Notes under the pieces: generated by a model
What the model was told of the DNA's origin: nothing
Seen by the model: the letters and a program-made list of their open reading frames with translations, nothing else
Databases searched by the model: none
Source of the DNA: Owenia fusiformis
Taxonomy: Eukaryota; Annelida; Polychaeta; Sabellida; Oweniidae
Direction of reading: 5' to 3'
DNA: 64,000 bases
Assembly: GCA_903813345.2 (NCBI GenBank)
Contig: CAIIXF020000012.1
Coordinates: 14,244,932-14,308,931, forward strand
Shown: piece by piece, positions 14,101-26,090 of the stretch
Layout of the letters: every line of letters starts with the position of its first letter
Numbering within the stretch: position 1 is the stretch's first letter
Position numbers and translations under genes: made by a program

Positions 14101-17100
14101 CATACGCAGGAGTGGCAAGAGACGGTGTCCATTTGTTGATCAAACATTTGGAGTGGGATGAGGATGATTATAGACTTGGCAAGTAAGTGTCCTTTATAGT
14201 TGTTATAATTTTTGTTTGTACATGTACAATAAAATATGTATTTTCATTTGTATTATTTGAATTTTACAATTTGTATACTTTTAGTTTACCCTGAATATAT
14301 ATCATAATTTCAGAACAAAACTGTTCATCCGATGGCCAAAAACATTATTTGCAGCAGAAGATGCACTGCATAGTAAGAAGAATGATTTAGGTATGTTATT
14401 AAAATTTTAGTTATAACTTGAATAAGCATTTTAAATGTTACAGTAAAGACTTTCAAGGTTACTTTTAAAATTGTGTAAATAACCAAATATGCTTTTTAGA
14501 GTATAGGCACATAGCATTATATGTTTTGCATTTTAAATTTATTTTCTATTTTCTATATTTCAGCCATTGTTATCCAATCACATATCAGAGCATACATTTA
14601 TCAAAAGAGGTACAAGGCAATGAAGAAAGCACGTAAGTTTGTATCCCTTTTTGTAATTACATTAATTTTTTTGTAATGTACTAGTTTGTCATGGAATATT
14701 TAAAAGCACCAAGGGCAACATTTGAAAAAACCAAAACAATCAATTTTAACAACCAAACACATTTGTCACAAATCATTTTTCAAATTTGGTTTAATATTTG
14801 TAAAATGTATAAAATTATTGTGCAAAGTTGACTCAAAAATCGAATGAGGGTTTCCACAAAAGCTTCACAGCCTTTAATCTCTAGGCTCTTCTCTTGATCC
14901 ATATATACTTGAAGTTACAAAATATACATAAAAAATCAAACATGCCAAAGGCAAATTTTGAACACAAAAAACTACTAATTCTAACAATTACATAAATTGT
15001 TCACAAATTATTCATTTGTTTTTATAAAATCGATTTTCTATTTAATTCACTAAAGAGTTGATTATGGCTGTGAATTGGAGAAGATACAGTGCAATGAAGA
15101 AACTAAAGCGCGTAAAATGGGCTGCCAAATGTATAAGACAGTAAGTAAATGAATATCTGAATTATACAGGGTGTCCAAATAGTCACTAGTACTCATTAAT
15201 TGTAATAAGTAATATGAGATTTTAGGCATCTATACAGAATTATTAACTGTAGCTTTATTTTGAGTTTGATTTAACAACTAGTGGTACAAGTGACAGTCCT
15301 TTTGGACCCTCTGTATACAAGGACATCGTTACTCATTTAAGAATGATTGAACATGAAAACTAGATTGCAAATTAATATTACATAGCCATAACTCTGTTGA
15401 ATGAGTCTGAATAATGCTGTTTATTGTCATATGGATGTTCCCTTTAATTGATACTTACTCTGTTTCTGATACCTTCTAAACATGCATGATAAATTCCTAT
15501 CCTTTCCAGATACTTGTAAGCACCAGCCTACCCCATTCCAAAAATCCCTGGTCCATCCTATTTCATTTTCCATTTCAGATAGGGCTCAGTTCCACTGCAT
15601 GTAAGCTCCATTCCAGACAAACCCTCTTTCATTGCAGATTAATCTAAGATCCATTTGAGATTAATGCACCTCACATGCTATATTCCAGATTTATCAAGGG
15701 CTTCATGTTCAGAAAACGACCCCCTTGTCCAGAGAACCAGCTATTTGTTAAGTACATGAGAATGCACTGGCTGAATAAGTTGAGGGAAGAGCTGCCATCC
15801 AGCATTATGCAAACAAACTGGCCACAAGTACCACCTGTATTGGAGGAGGTGAGTGCATGGTAGATCCTGGTAACGCTGTGAAGTAACTCAAATTAGTAAT
15901 GGAGATGGATCCATTTTTGTAACAAATTAATGTACAAATTGCACATTCATTTTTTTTAACATTTGAAAGATTGCTCATTCTACTCTGGCTAAATTAATTC
16001 AAGTGTGATGGGGGTGGCAATGAAAAATGTTTTTGAAAATATCAGCACCGCCAAATTAGAATCTGGACCACTTTACCAGTGCCTTTATCTTAGTGAAAAT
16101 TTAGAGCTGTTTTTGGCATTCTTAGATAAGCCACCTTTTAGTGTTTTGACTTATGAAAATTTAAGTTTTTGTGTTTCTTTCAGACATCGAAGCTCCTACA
16201 AAATATCCACAAGAGGATGCTGGTAAGAACCTACTGCCTCACAATAACCCCGGAGAGAAAGTGGCAGGTATGTTTGATATGTTTATCCCCTCTTATGTAT
16301 TTACATGGATGTAATGTTTAATGTAATGTAAACATAGGTTTTTGATATATTTTAGAAATTTTTTAAAATATATTATCATAAATTTTATGTTAACAAATAA
16401 AAATAAAAAGCGTATATATACAGGGTGATCAATAAATAAGGTCTGGCATTTTGTGAATATTGGTACAAACATCCTGAAATTTGGTCAGAATATACCTTGT
16501 ACTATTCGAAATTAAAACATATTAATATATAACTTCTTCCATCTGAATGGTTAATATTATAGTTACTATGGCAACTGGAGTCGGGGGTACCCGGGGCAAT
16601 TTCATTGCTTCCTATTTGAACAAAAATTGGTAAAAAGCACATCCTTTTCAAACTGAAAAGAAGTAAACGTGGGTGCCAGTATTTATTGTTTTAATACTTT
16701 GTTTCCATTATTACATATTTTCTCGCAAATTTGATGTTTGATGTCACGGAAAAGATAAATATATAATGAAAACTGATGTGGTCATTGAAAGTCTATGACA
16801 CTGAGGTCAATGATGAAAAACAATACCCACAGAGGAGATTTGATGAGATCAAAGAGGAAGAAGCTAAGGGGCCTGCAAAACGTTTCACATTGCACTGGGG
16901 TAATGCTCCGTCTCACAATGCTATTCTCATGGTACAAACCATTGAAGCACTGGGTTTCCCACTGTTAGACCATGTAATATACTCTCCTGACTTGTCCCCT
17001 TATGATCTTACCTTCATGCCGGTGAGCTGAAGAGGGAGTTGAGAGAGTTTCTCATGGGATGACTTAAAGTCAGCTGTCTTTTGAAGTCTATGTTAAAATG

Positions 17101-20100
17101 GGTTTAAAAAGATGTTCAAAGACTGGAGCAGAAGACATGATCGATATGTTAAAAACAAAGGACATGAAGTAGCAGTTATGAAGTATGAAATAAGAATATG
17201 ATATTCCATTTTAATTGTGATTTGAAATATATTATCAAAAGTGTTTCGACTGAAAAAATAGTTTTTTTGATAGTTGCCCCGGGTCTTCATGCTTTCTGTT
17301 GCTATGGCAACCATAACTTAAACCAATCACATCACTTTGATCTGTAAATTATTATATCAATTCAATAATGTTTGAACATTATTCTGTGCAAATTTTATGA
17401 GGATTGGGTAAAATCTGAAGGAATGCCAGATACTTTTACCTTATTTATTGATCACCCTGTATGTATTTTATTTATCTAGTGTTTTGATGATGTGTCTGTT
17501 AACTAGAATGGTTAAATTCTTCCCATGCTTACAATTATTGAAAAATGTCAATCAAGGTGCAGATCATAATCATTTTGATTTGTTTCTGTTGAATAGATTG
17601 GTAAACATCGCACTCATTGATTGAAAAATTCAAAATGGCCTTTAAGTAATTTATCCAGAATGAAGCAAACCCAATGAGATCTTGGAACTAGTCTGCTTTT
17701 GCATCTTTAGAATTTCTAGTTGAACAGACAAACTGACACATGTATGTCAATCAGCACCAAATGACAATAAAGCCCTTTGAGAAAGCATGATGAAAATATC
17801 ACTGGGGCCAGAGACTTTGGTTGAACTGTAATTTAAATCTGATTTTCCAAATGTGTATGTAAAAGTATTGTAAAAAGGCATATAATTAATATACTGTTGT
17901 TCGAAAGATGAATTATAGGCCCTACTTATTAAAAATTAATTCCTTTGCAGCTTGAGCAGAAAGTTGTTGCTGAGAAAATATTCAAAGAGAAGAAGAAAGC
18001 CTACAGTTCTAGTGTTCCACATCCATTTGTCAAATCAAGGCTAAGTAATATATTTCAAATTATTAAATAAATGGTCTTATATTTAACTATTTTGCCCATT
18101 TTGACAGTCTTTTGTTTTCTGCTTCTAATTGTAGTACATGTACAGTCGAATGCTTTTTAATATGGTTAATATGGTTCATTTAAAAGAATTTGACGTTTTT
18201 TAGTTTTGTGGTTAAATATGGTTCATATATAAATTGAAGTCATTCACGCTTTTTTAAATGTTGCCCTTTGTTTTTCCAGCCCCATATTTGGAGAAAATGA
18301 AATTGACAGTGTTTGACAACTCAGTTATGGAGGCTGATGAGAAGGTCCAGGTAAATAAAATTATATTGCATTATAAGAGATTCTTATACTTTGCTGTGTT
18401 ACTGTGTACCCTTGGGTGTAGCGAAGCACTAGGCAACTACCTCTCCATTTTACAGCAATATATTTGATAAATACATAAATTTTGTTTTTTCACTTTTCAA
18501 GATGTTTTTTGAAATCATCAAGTTAAACTTCCTGCTGGTAAAACTCCTCAGTTAATCAAGCTGTAAATAGACACCACTAATATCTATTCAGTAGTAATTT
18601 GCCTCATTTAGTCTCCATTTGCCTCACCTGTTTACATTTGCCTAACCAAATTTTTGATCCTGGCTATACTTAAGGTACTCATTTATTTAAACCTGTTATA
18701 TGAATTCATTCTAATGTCAAAAGTTTCTCCCCATTTCTGCATTTCAAACTTTTTCTCTCTAAAACTGAAAATGACATCTCATTTTTTTTATTACAACAGG
18801 AATTTCATTACAACTTATGCTTATTGCAGATTCCACTTTTTTCATTCCTTTTAGTATTTGAAAACTGAAAGACATTTGTTATCATTGAATATTAGCAGAA
18901 ATTCACATGTAGTTCATATTTAATTCTAAATTTTTCAGGTAAACTGAGATGGGGAATAACCCAGATGAACCAAGAGGTTTATTTTTATATGAATATACGT
19001 TCAGCTTTGAATTCTGGGTAATTCCCCTTCCTAGATGCATCCTTTCGTCTGCAGCCCTTAACCAATAGTGTGTCTGTTTCAGTATTCAGCAGCTGTGACA
19101 AAATATGATCGCCATGGCTACCGTAACCGTGCAAGCGCAATGATAGTCACTGACAAGGCTATATATAGACTGGAGCCTAGAGAGTTCAAAGTGAAAGACA
19201 AGATTCCATTTTGCTATCTTACAGGTTCGAATGAAAAATGCTACAATAAGACCCTGGTGTCTTAACAGGCCCGTAGCCAGTGGGGGGAGGGGGGGGTGAG
19301 GGCCTAGGGTTGCTCGTTGCTCCCCCTGGCATGAAACTATTTAAAAAACATGCAGTTTTTCTCTATTCTGAGCACTTTTTGTATGCTTTTTTTAGCCAAG
19401 TTGTCAAGAAGCCCCCCCCCCTTTGGCAAAAGCTACCCCCTTCGTAAAACTGCTCCACCAGGTGAAAGCTGGCTATGGGCCTGCTTATACACTGTATTCC
19501 TTAATACAGTAAAACCTATTGAAATTGAACACCTTTGGTTCATCTAAAAAGTGTTCCGCTTCGATGATGTTCCACTTCGTATGTAGGCTTGTTTAATATT
19601 AAGTCAGGTCTTGGGACTCAGAAAAATGTTCCACTTCTAGAGGTGTTCCACTTTATAGGTTTCACTGCCTATACATTTTGTACAGTTTCTGCTTATTTAT
19701 ATCTTTCATGGGTAATATTGACTGTTCCAATTTTGGCAAAATGACAGATATCAGTGATCAGCACTATCCAAATTATAATTTGCATCTTTTAAGTACATGA
19801 AATATTCCCTGATTCGATGTTTTTTTTAAATATTCCGGTAAGTCTTTTAAAAGTCTCAAAGATATCAAAGTTTCCTTATGAAATAAGTTTTTACATCATA
19901 ATTATCATTACTTCTGGGACACCCTGTAAATCCATTTCCAGGGATATCTGTGAGTTCACTGACAGATGGTGTGTTTGTGCTTCATGCGCAAGCAGAAGGG
20001 AACAAAGGTGATCTGATCATGAAGACGGACTATGCCATTGAGGCTGTCACAAAGATTGCTATGACAGGGGAACTTACGGATAAAGTTGACATCGCAAATG

Positions 20101-23100
20101 ATGATATGTAAGTCAAAAATCACAATACGTCGATCTAACAGATTAAACTGTGTTTTGACAGGTATTTAATCAGATCAAATGAAAATCAAATTATAACCCT
20201 TAAGAAAAAAGCCATGGTAACCATGGTATTCCATGGTGCGTCCATGGTAATCCATGGTTTTCCATGGAAATTCATGGTTTTTCATGGTATTTTCCATGGA
20301 AATTCATGGATACCCATGGTAATCTTCCATGGATATTGACCATGATTTTCCGTGGTAATTGGTGGTTTGGTAATTGTTTTTTCATGAACATGCCATGTTT
20401 TTACCATGACACTTGAGTTGTAAAATCAACAATTTTGGCAGGTTTTGTTTTTACCAAAATCTTCAAAATTGAATCAATATTTTAACGAATGAATCCAAGC
20501 TGGATTGAGAATTAGTCTCATTAATCATAGATAAAAGAATATGACACCCCCCACCCCAAAATCTTTGAGAAAGTCAACCTTCTTGACAAAAGCTGGTTTC
20601 AGGCCTGAAATACAACCATGTTTTTACAATCTGAATATATGTTTAGTACATTCTGTACATAGTGTCATATGACAAAGAACTGTTTACTTAGTATTTTTTT
20701 AATTGATGATTTGACCCCACAATTAAAAGAAATAATTTGTTTGCTGGGATTTGCTATCATTTAACTTTGGCACTTATGTAAAAAAAGACAAAATAAGTGA
20801 TAAAATCAGCTCACTGGATTCCCTTATTGCAGACTGAATAAACATTTTTACTTGGAGTAAATCCTATTTGGTTTTATTTGATCAACAATGAGTTTTTGAC
20901 TTGCACTGTCTACACTCACAGACAATAATAATTACTGAAGAGGGAGCATTAGAAAGAGTAAGATTATCATATATAATAACAATTAAGATCAGAATATTTA
21001 AGAATTATGCAAATGAACTCTTATAATCTGTTGTAAAGAGATTAATCTTTTGACATTAATTTGAGAGTTAAGACACCTAATTAACATAGAATAATGGCAA
21101 CCAAATATTTAAAAATTATGCAAATGATTATTTATTCCTATTCAAAGCCAAATCAATTTTAATTACTTATACTATGTTTCATGTTTTAAGCCAAATGGTG
21201 TTGTTAACCCCCTCCCCTTCCTTCATGCAACTTCTTTTTAAATATAATATTCTTACATAGACAAATTGAATTTTTATCACTTAGGTATAACATTTCAGTT
21301 TGCAGCCATAGGATTGTGTTTAATCCCCCATCTCAATTTCAAGTCAAAATTCTGTAAAAGTATATACTTTTCTGTGGATTTTTTCAGATAATATGCTTAT
21401 AAAAGTTGAATGGGACTTAATTTGGAGAAGTTCATTTAGAAACATAATGTATTATTCATTTTTCTGCTTCCAAAAGACCAAACAAATAGCCCATGGAAAA
21501 CCATGAACTTTCAAAAGATCAAAAGAATAATCATGGAAAACCATGGCTTTTGATTGCACTTTCCAAAACATCAAAGATTGTATTCTCAAATGTACGAAAT
21601 GTAATTTAAGAAAATGAGTTATTTATTTCTTAAATTACTTCATATTGATTTTTAAAACTGAAAATTAAGGAAAGTATTGAAATAAAACAGAGCTTGGGCT
21701 AGTTTGACTTAATCTTTTTCAAAGGAAAGAAGTGTTTGGCCTAAAAAATAAGCAATCTCTATCTAGTTTTGATCTACACAAAAGACCTTTGCACAATTGT
21801 TTTTGAAATCTTGTGGCCTACTCTCTGCTCTGCTGTTTCACATATTTTCTCATTTGTAAGCTGAGTCTAACATTCGATGAATGTTCTTGCTATACCTATA
21901 CCTTCAAAATGAAATGTCCACCCTTTTTTCTCAATGATAAGTCTCAGTCTAACTGGGATATATCATCAAAACATTCATTTTGGAGATTTTGGTAAATACA
22001 AATCCTACCAAAATTGTTGATTTTACATCTCCATGACACATCCATTAAAAACCAATTACCAAACCAACAATTACCACGGAAAATCATGGTAAATATCCAT
22101 GGAAGATTACCATGGGCGTCCATGAATTTCCATGGAAAATAACATGGAAAACCATGAATTTCCATGGAAAACCATGGATTACCATGGGCGCACCATGGAA
22201 TACCATGGTTACCATGGCTTTTTTCTTAAGGGAAGGATGACATTATCTTACTTTGGAAAAAATCATGCCAGATGGTATCTTCTCTATGCTCATTTCACAT
22301 GTTTTAGATTAATAAAATAAAATAGTACCATAGGTACTTGGCTCACAAGTGCATTCTAGACATCATTGTTAACCGATGGGACAATTTAAAGACAGATTTT
22401 AAAAGTGAAACCACTTCAATTGTTATGGAGGATTCCGATACTCATTTAAATGTTTCATTATCACAGTGATTATAGTAATCAAATATCTAATCAGATAAAG
22501 AAAAATTTCTTTTTTCAGAATAACCTACTCCACAATTAGAAAGAAACATCACATAGAGTTCACAAGGGGGAAACACTACGCAACTGGAAAGAATAAAAGA
22601 GGGAACATGTTAGTGGTACGTAATAGCCAAAAAATACTAAATGTTTCTAATTTGCCTAAAACCTTCATACTACTAAAGGCAAATAGAAATGTATTGGAGT
22701 TTATGGATAATAAACAAGGAAAAATAAAGCCGGTTGGAAGAAATGGATGACACCACAAAAGGATGACACCATAAAAGGATGACACCATAAAAGGATGACA
22801 CCACAAAAGGATGACACTAGTGGAAATCGAATCTATCCACTAGTATTTAAGTTATCCAAGATAACATTTTTTATGAAAATGGTGGCCATTTTGAAACTAA
22901 ATAGCCATCTTGAAAATCTCTTATTGAGCAGAGCCCCATCGTCCCTCGGCATCAGCACATAAAATTGGAACCAAATTAACTATTCTAGTATTTGAGTTAC
23001 AATTATGAAATAATAAAAAATACAATTTTACAAAAAATGATGGCCATTTTGAATTGCGCAGCCATATTGAAATTCCTTTTTGACAGAGGTCCTACACCTA

Positions 23101-24624
23101 TAAAACATAAGCCTATAAAATTGAATCAAAATCAAAAATGAATCAAAATCAACCGGTATTTTGTAATCCCTCGGACAAACAAACGAATGGACAGATGGCT
23201 TCTTTATATCCATGCAAACTTCATTTGATAGGATAACAAAATGTGTTTCCCCGTATGAAGGCCAATGGAGTTTCCAAATATATCTATCAGACTTTGTGAA
23301 TTTGCAGAATTGCCTCCTGTCTCCAATTACATCATAAGTAGAATGCTCCAAACAGATCCTCTTTTTGAAGTACTGTATCTCATCTAAATAAACCTTTTAT
23401 ATTAGATCTAATTTTTTGTAGTTTATTATATATAATTTGTTGTTGTCCTTATACTAAAAGCAAGATTCATATGCAGCCCTTTCTTGAGACATACTTTTCA
23501 TGATGAAAATATTCAAGAACTGATGAATAATTCAACTTTCAAACGATAATGTAAATTCAGTCAAGTGTGGTCATTCCCCAAACATTATAAAGCTCTTAGA
23601 TTGTATGATTAAATAGTTTAAAGGTGTCATCACATGCAATAAACTACTTAAGAAGATTCATCTTTAGAGTCAACCTTGCAAATAGATAAAATAGATAGTT
23701 AAATAATACAATGAAAAAGACAGAATACAAATAAACTAACGGAACTATTTCATTGTGAAATGAATCTAAAATACAACTCATCACTTTTTCTACGTAATTA
23801 TTGAATATTTGCTGAAGCGTGTTTAAAAGTCCATCAACATTTATCAGGAAGGGAAAATCCATTGACACTCAGATGCATATCTTTCCTGTAACAATAAATT
23901 GGCCTCAACAAATTGCACAAGCATGCAGTAACATTTCCCCATATTTACCTTTTAGTGTCTTCAATGAGACCACCTTCCAAATAATATATGAAAACTAATA
24001 TTGGATTTGAATTTATTTTTTATAAAACACATAGCTGGCTTCTAAGGTCAAATATAATTAAAAAAGAATTAAAATAAAGCATGTTTCAAAACAATTCCAC
24101 AACAAAACTTGATACCTTATGAACAGGCAAGTGGGACAATCCTGGCCAAACTTTTATGTACAGGATAGTGGAATAGTCCCGATACATATGATATTCATTG
24201 GGGGTTTAATAGATACAAGCGACCTTTAGATGTAAACAAACACATCATAACAAAGAGTGTGCAAAGTTCAATCTAGTGTCATCCTTTTGTAGTGTCATCT
24301 GTTTATAGTGTCATCCATTTCTTCCAACCGAAATAAAGCTCAGGAGGCAAAGTATAATTCAATTAAAAAACAAAAAAAGTTCTCAGATTTGGTTTACTTA
24401 GAGAAAAGGCATTAAACATTGAGTGTGCAATAATGGAATGTACAGGGTGTTTCAAAATGGCTGTCCCAACATCCAGAGCCAATAGCTCTCAAGGGTTTGA
24501 TAAAAATTGATATTTTGTCTCGCTCCTTATTAGTTACAGATACTTGCTTCTACAATCCTTAAATGATATGTCTTCATATTTTTATTTTCAGATAGCACCT
24601 CATATAGCCAATGGATTCAAATGA
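2162..24624 (+). CDS. MYO1C: Unconventional myosin-I, Myo1c/Myo1h type (28 coding exons)
   Basis: Single-headed actin motor that tethers membrane to actin. Exons: 2162-2287, 5278-5393, 5657-5855, 6063-6143, 6325-6504, 7699-7797, 8666-8851, 9277-9396, 9698-9765, 10169-10274, 11726-11806, 12135-12275, 12515-12610, 12854-12934, 13176-13281, 13545-13662, 14069-14182, 14314-14390, 14564-14632, 15056-15140, 15689-15848, 16184-16267, 17951-18044, 18280-18350, 19083-19224, 19942-20107, 22519-22615, 24592-24624. They sum to 3096 nt with every phase consistent, giving 1031 aa, close to vertebrate Myo1c. The motor has the P-loop GESGAGKT (105-112), switch [11 protein letters not shown], switch [10 protein letters not shown] and [15 protein letters not shown]. 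The TEDS position is acidic (GDE before VVKPF), so the motor should not need heavy-chain phosphorylation. The neck (about 699-765) has three IQ-like segments, the second weak. The tail is a basic TH1 with a PH-like [10 protein letters not shown] strand, and there is no SH3, as in short-tailed class I myosins. The start ATG aligns with family N-termini; an in-frame upstream ATG exists at 2030. Myo1c and Myo1h cannot be separated here. Confidence 0.95.
2347..2567. mobile_element. TA-flanked MITE in myosin intron 1
   Basis: 221-bp element with near-perfect terminal inverted repeats beginning CAGGGTGTCAAATAAATA, flanked by TA on both sides as for Tc1/mariner insertions. It has no transposase. Similar CAGGGTG ends recur at 15167, 16421 and 24870. 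Confidence 0.8.
2588..5277. other. Rest of myosin intron 1
   Basis: AT-rich intron sequence. Open frames of about 60-125 codons at 2587-2961 and 3224-3487 show no recognisable domain, and no splice context ties them to the gene. The only identifiable content is the mariner relic described separately. Confidence 0.4.
3692..4190 (-). mobile_element. Decayed mariner-like transposon fragment
   Basis: At 3692 the sequence reads CGAGGGGTGATCCAAAA, typical of a mariner terminal repeat. On the minus strand, 4007-4140 gives an open C-terminal peptide with [19 protein letters not shown] followed by a stop. This resembles the end of mariner-family transposases (RW.KCI...GDYFEK pattern). No upstream catalytic region is intact. 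Confidence 0.5.
9008..9160 (+). repeat. Dispersed G-rich repeat (GCCAGGATTTGCCAGGGGGG)
   Basis: Begins CAGGCCTGAAGCCAGGATTT and carries the GGGGGG, CTTT and TTTGGCCCAAAA blocks seen again at about 47535. Related pieces lie near 19262, 56240 (reverse), 59565 and 63180. It is an old interspersed element without coding capacity and sits in myosin intron 7. Confidence 0.6.
10601..11650. repeat. 51-bp minisatellite in myosin intron 10
   Basis: About 20 diverged copies of a 51-bp unit such as ATTCAATTGATATCCTCTGA followed by AATAATTTATATTAGAACATCTTTTGAGTAT-like sequence. Because 51 is a multiple of three and the unit lacks stops in some frames, long repetitive open frames appear on both strands. 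They are artefacts. Confidence 0.9.
15167..15313. mobile_element. Short TA-flanked MITE in myosin intron 20
   Basis: 147-bp element with inverted ends (CAGGGTGTCCAAATAGTCAC at left; a related complement ending GGACCCTCTG at right), flanked by TA. Non-coding. Confidence 0.6.
16421..17459 (+). mobile_element. Defective mariner-like element in myosin intron 22
   Basis: 1039-bp element with terminal inverted repeats CAGGGTGATCAATAAATAAG, flanked by TA on both sides. It is shorter than an intact mariner of about 1.3 kb, so internal sequence is missing. It carries the transposase fragment annotated separately. Confidence 0.9.
16857..17026 (+). pseudogene. Mariner transposase fragment, catalytic Asp lost
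   Basis: The frame encodes a stretch with HWGNAPSHN and YSPDLSPYD, the second and third blocks of a mariner DD34D catalytic triad. Thirty-four residues separate the Gly of HWGN from the Asp of PYD, so the spacing is kept but the second catalytic Asp is Gly. The N-terminal DNA-binding region and the first Asp block are not readable in one frame. It is an inactive fossil. Confidence 0.85.
19262..19500 (+). repeat. Dispersed G/C-rich repeat copy
   Basis: Starts AACAGGCCCGTAGCCAGTGG with a G tract and ends near a C tract plus GGCAAAAGCTACC and GGCTATGGGCCTG. It is related to the copies at 9008 and 47535 and lies in myosin intron 25. Confidence 0.5.
20198..22232. mobile_element. CCATGG-rich palindromic element in myosin intron 26
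   Basis: About 2.03 kb bounded by inverted ends CCCTTAAGAAAAAAGCCATGG. Arms of about 260 bp are full of CCATGG and CCATGGTAA motifs and match in reverse complement between 20198-20460 and about 21990-22232. The interior of about 1.5 kb has no recognisable protein. The TTAA just inside each end could be a piggyBac-type target duplication (TTAA, then GAAAAAAGCC), or it could be part of the inverted repeat. Confidence 0.8.
22731..24330. mobile_element. Foldback/Mutator-like element with 9-bp target duplication
   Basis: 1600 bp, inverted termini beginning CGGTTGGAAGAAATGGATGA. The left arm continues as four to five tandem 17-bp subrepeats (AAAAGGATGACACCAYA), the right arm as their complement. 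The 9-bp sequence AAATAAAGC occurs immediately outside each end, a perfect target-site duplication. No transposase was seen, so it is non-autonomous. It lies in the last intron of the myosin. Confidence 0.85.
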
Positions 24625-24695
24625 TGAACTGTAACCAAACATTTGGAAATCTAGTCTCATAAAACCAGCTCAAAACACTAAACATTCAGAATCTC

Positions 24696-24701
24696 CAATA
24701 A
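24696..24701 (+). terminator. Candidate polyadenylation signal, myosin gene
   Basis: AATAAA 72 bp after the myosin stop codon, within a short tandem duplication that repeats AATAAA about 60 bp further on. A third AATAAA lies at 25850-25855. Any of the three could define the mRNA end. Confidence 0.45.
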
Positions 24702-24869
24702 AAGTTTCCGAGGTGTAAAATATAGACATCGGCTCAAAACGTTACACATTCAGAATCTTCAATAAAAGATCCTGGGGTCTAAAAAATAGACACCAATATT
24801 TCAGTTAAAGACCCCCGAGATCAAATTCAGACCAGTGGGGTACATATTGATTCTTATTTTTAGATAATA

Positions 24870-24932
24870 CAGGGTGGGCCAAAAAATGTACCCATTCTGA
24901 ACTGGCAAGAATATAATAATTGGCCCAACCTG
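24870..24932. mobile_element. Very short TA-flanked MITE
   Basis: 63 bp with inverted ends CAGGGTGGGCCAA and TTGGCCCAACCTG, flanked by TA. It lies just downstream of the myosin coding end. Confidence 0.5.
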
Positions 24933-25098
24933 TACATGTATTGTACTCCTAATACATAGGTAAGATCCTGTAAATCACAGATATATGTCTAAACAGATGC
25001 TAAGGTCTCTTATATGGATCTGAGATCATCTATCACTAATGACAGCATTTTTATGCGATCCTGTGAGAGGACAACCATTGATGTCATATTTCAAATAA

Positions 25099-25515
25099 AC
25101 AATATGGTGACAAAGAGTGGAAACTATTGATATCATATTTCAAACAAACAATATGGTGACAAAGAATGGAAACTATTGATGTCATATTTCAAACAAACAA
25201 TATGGTGACAAAGAGTGGAAACTATTGATATCATATTTCAAACAAACAATATGGTGACAAAGAATGGAAACTATTGATGTCATATTTCAAACAAACAATA
25301 TGGTGACAAAGAATGGAAACTATTGATGTCATATTTCAAACAAACAATATGGTGACAAAGAATGGAAACTATTGATGTCATATTTCAAACACAAAGTAAG
25401 GTGACAGAGTGGAAAATATTGATGTCAAATTTTAAACAAACAATATGGTGACAAAGAGTGGAAACTATTCATGTCATATTTCAAACAAACAATATGGTGA
25501 CAAAGAATGGAAATT
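25099..25515. repeat. 49-bp minisatellite
   Basis: Eight to nine tandem copies of ACAATATGGTGACAAAGAGT followed by GGAAACTATTGATRTCATATTTCAAACAA. The period is 49 bp and one copy is more degenerate. It lies in the tail-to-tail interval between the myosin and CD2BP2. Confidence 0.9.
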
Positions 25516-25849
25516 AACAAGGGATATACTTGAGAACCATGTTGTCGGGCAATTAGAGTTAGATTAGAAATAAAAATTGTGAGAGATTTTTCTTTCATAT
25601 TTCACATTGTGAGTTTGAAATCAATTTCTGCTGTGTTTTTGTCGACAATTTTATGTCCTTTTTAAATCAAAGTAATAGGGGCATGTAACATGATCTAGAA
25701 GTAATCAATATGAGATCTAGTAGTTAATACTTTACATGAGAGCTGGGTGAAATACAAAAGCTCACTTATGTGAGCTGAAAAATCATTTCTAGTATTGTAT
25801 CTTATTTGAAAATTGTTTAATGTGACCTGTAAATAGTACCTTACTGAAT

Positions 25850-25855
25850 AATAAA
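25850..25855 (+). terminator. Distal candidate polyadenylation signal, myosin gene
   Basis: AATAAA about 1.2 kb after the stop. If used, the myosin 3' UTR would include the 49-bp minisatellite and come within 140 bp of the converging CD2BP2 end. Confidence 0.35.
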
Positions 25856-25991
25856 AACATTGTAAATTGAACGAAAATATATTCTAGTTATGTTTTTAAC
25901 ATGTGTATTATTCAATTATTATTGGTTTAGTACATAGTGTACTATATTTGTCATTGTTACCTAGTTTATACTTTTAACTAGTACTATGAAT

Positions 25992-25997
25992 CTTTAA
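25992..25997 (-). terminator. Candidate polyadenylation signal of CD2BP2
   Basis: ATTAAA on the minus strand, 94 bp beyond the CD2BP2 stop codon. No AATAAA was found nearer on that strand. Confidence 0.4.
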
Positions 25998-26090
25998 TGA
26001 CAAACAATTTTACATCTTGGAATTCCACCTGAGATTTGATTTTGCACATTTTTGAAATCCAGAAAATAATCCAAGGCGTTAAATCAGATT

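Noticed and set aside
25099-25515. Regular direct repeats resembling a CRISPR array
   Set aside because: Repeats are contiguous without unique spacers, in an animal genome. It is an ordinary minisatellite.
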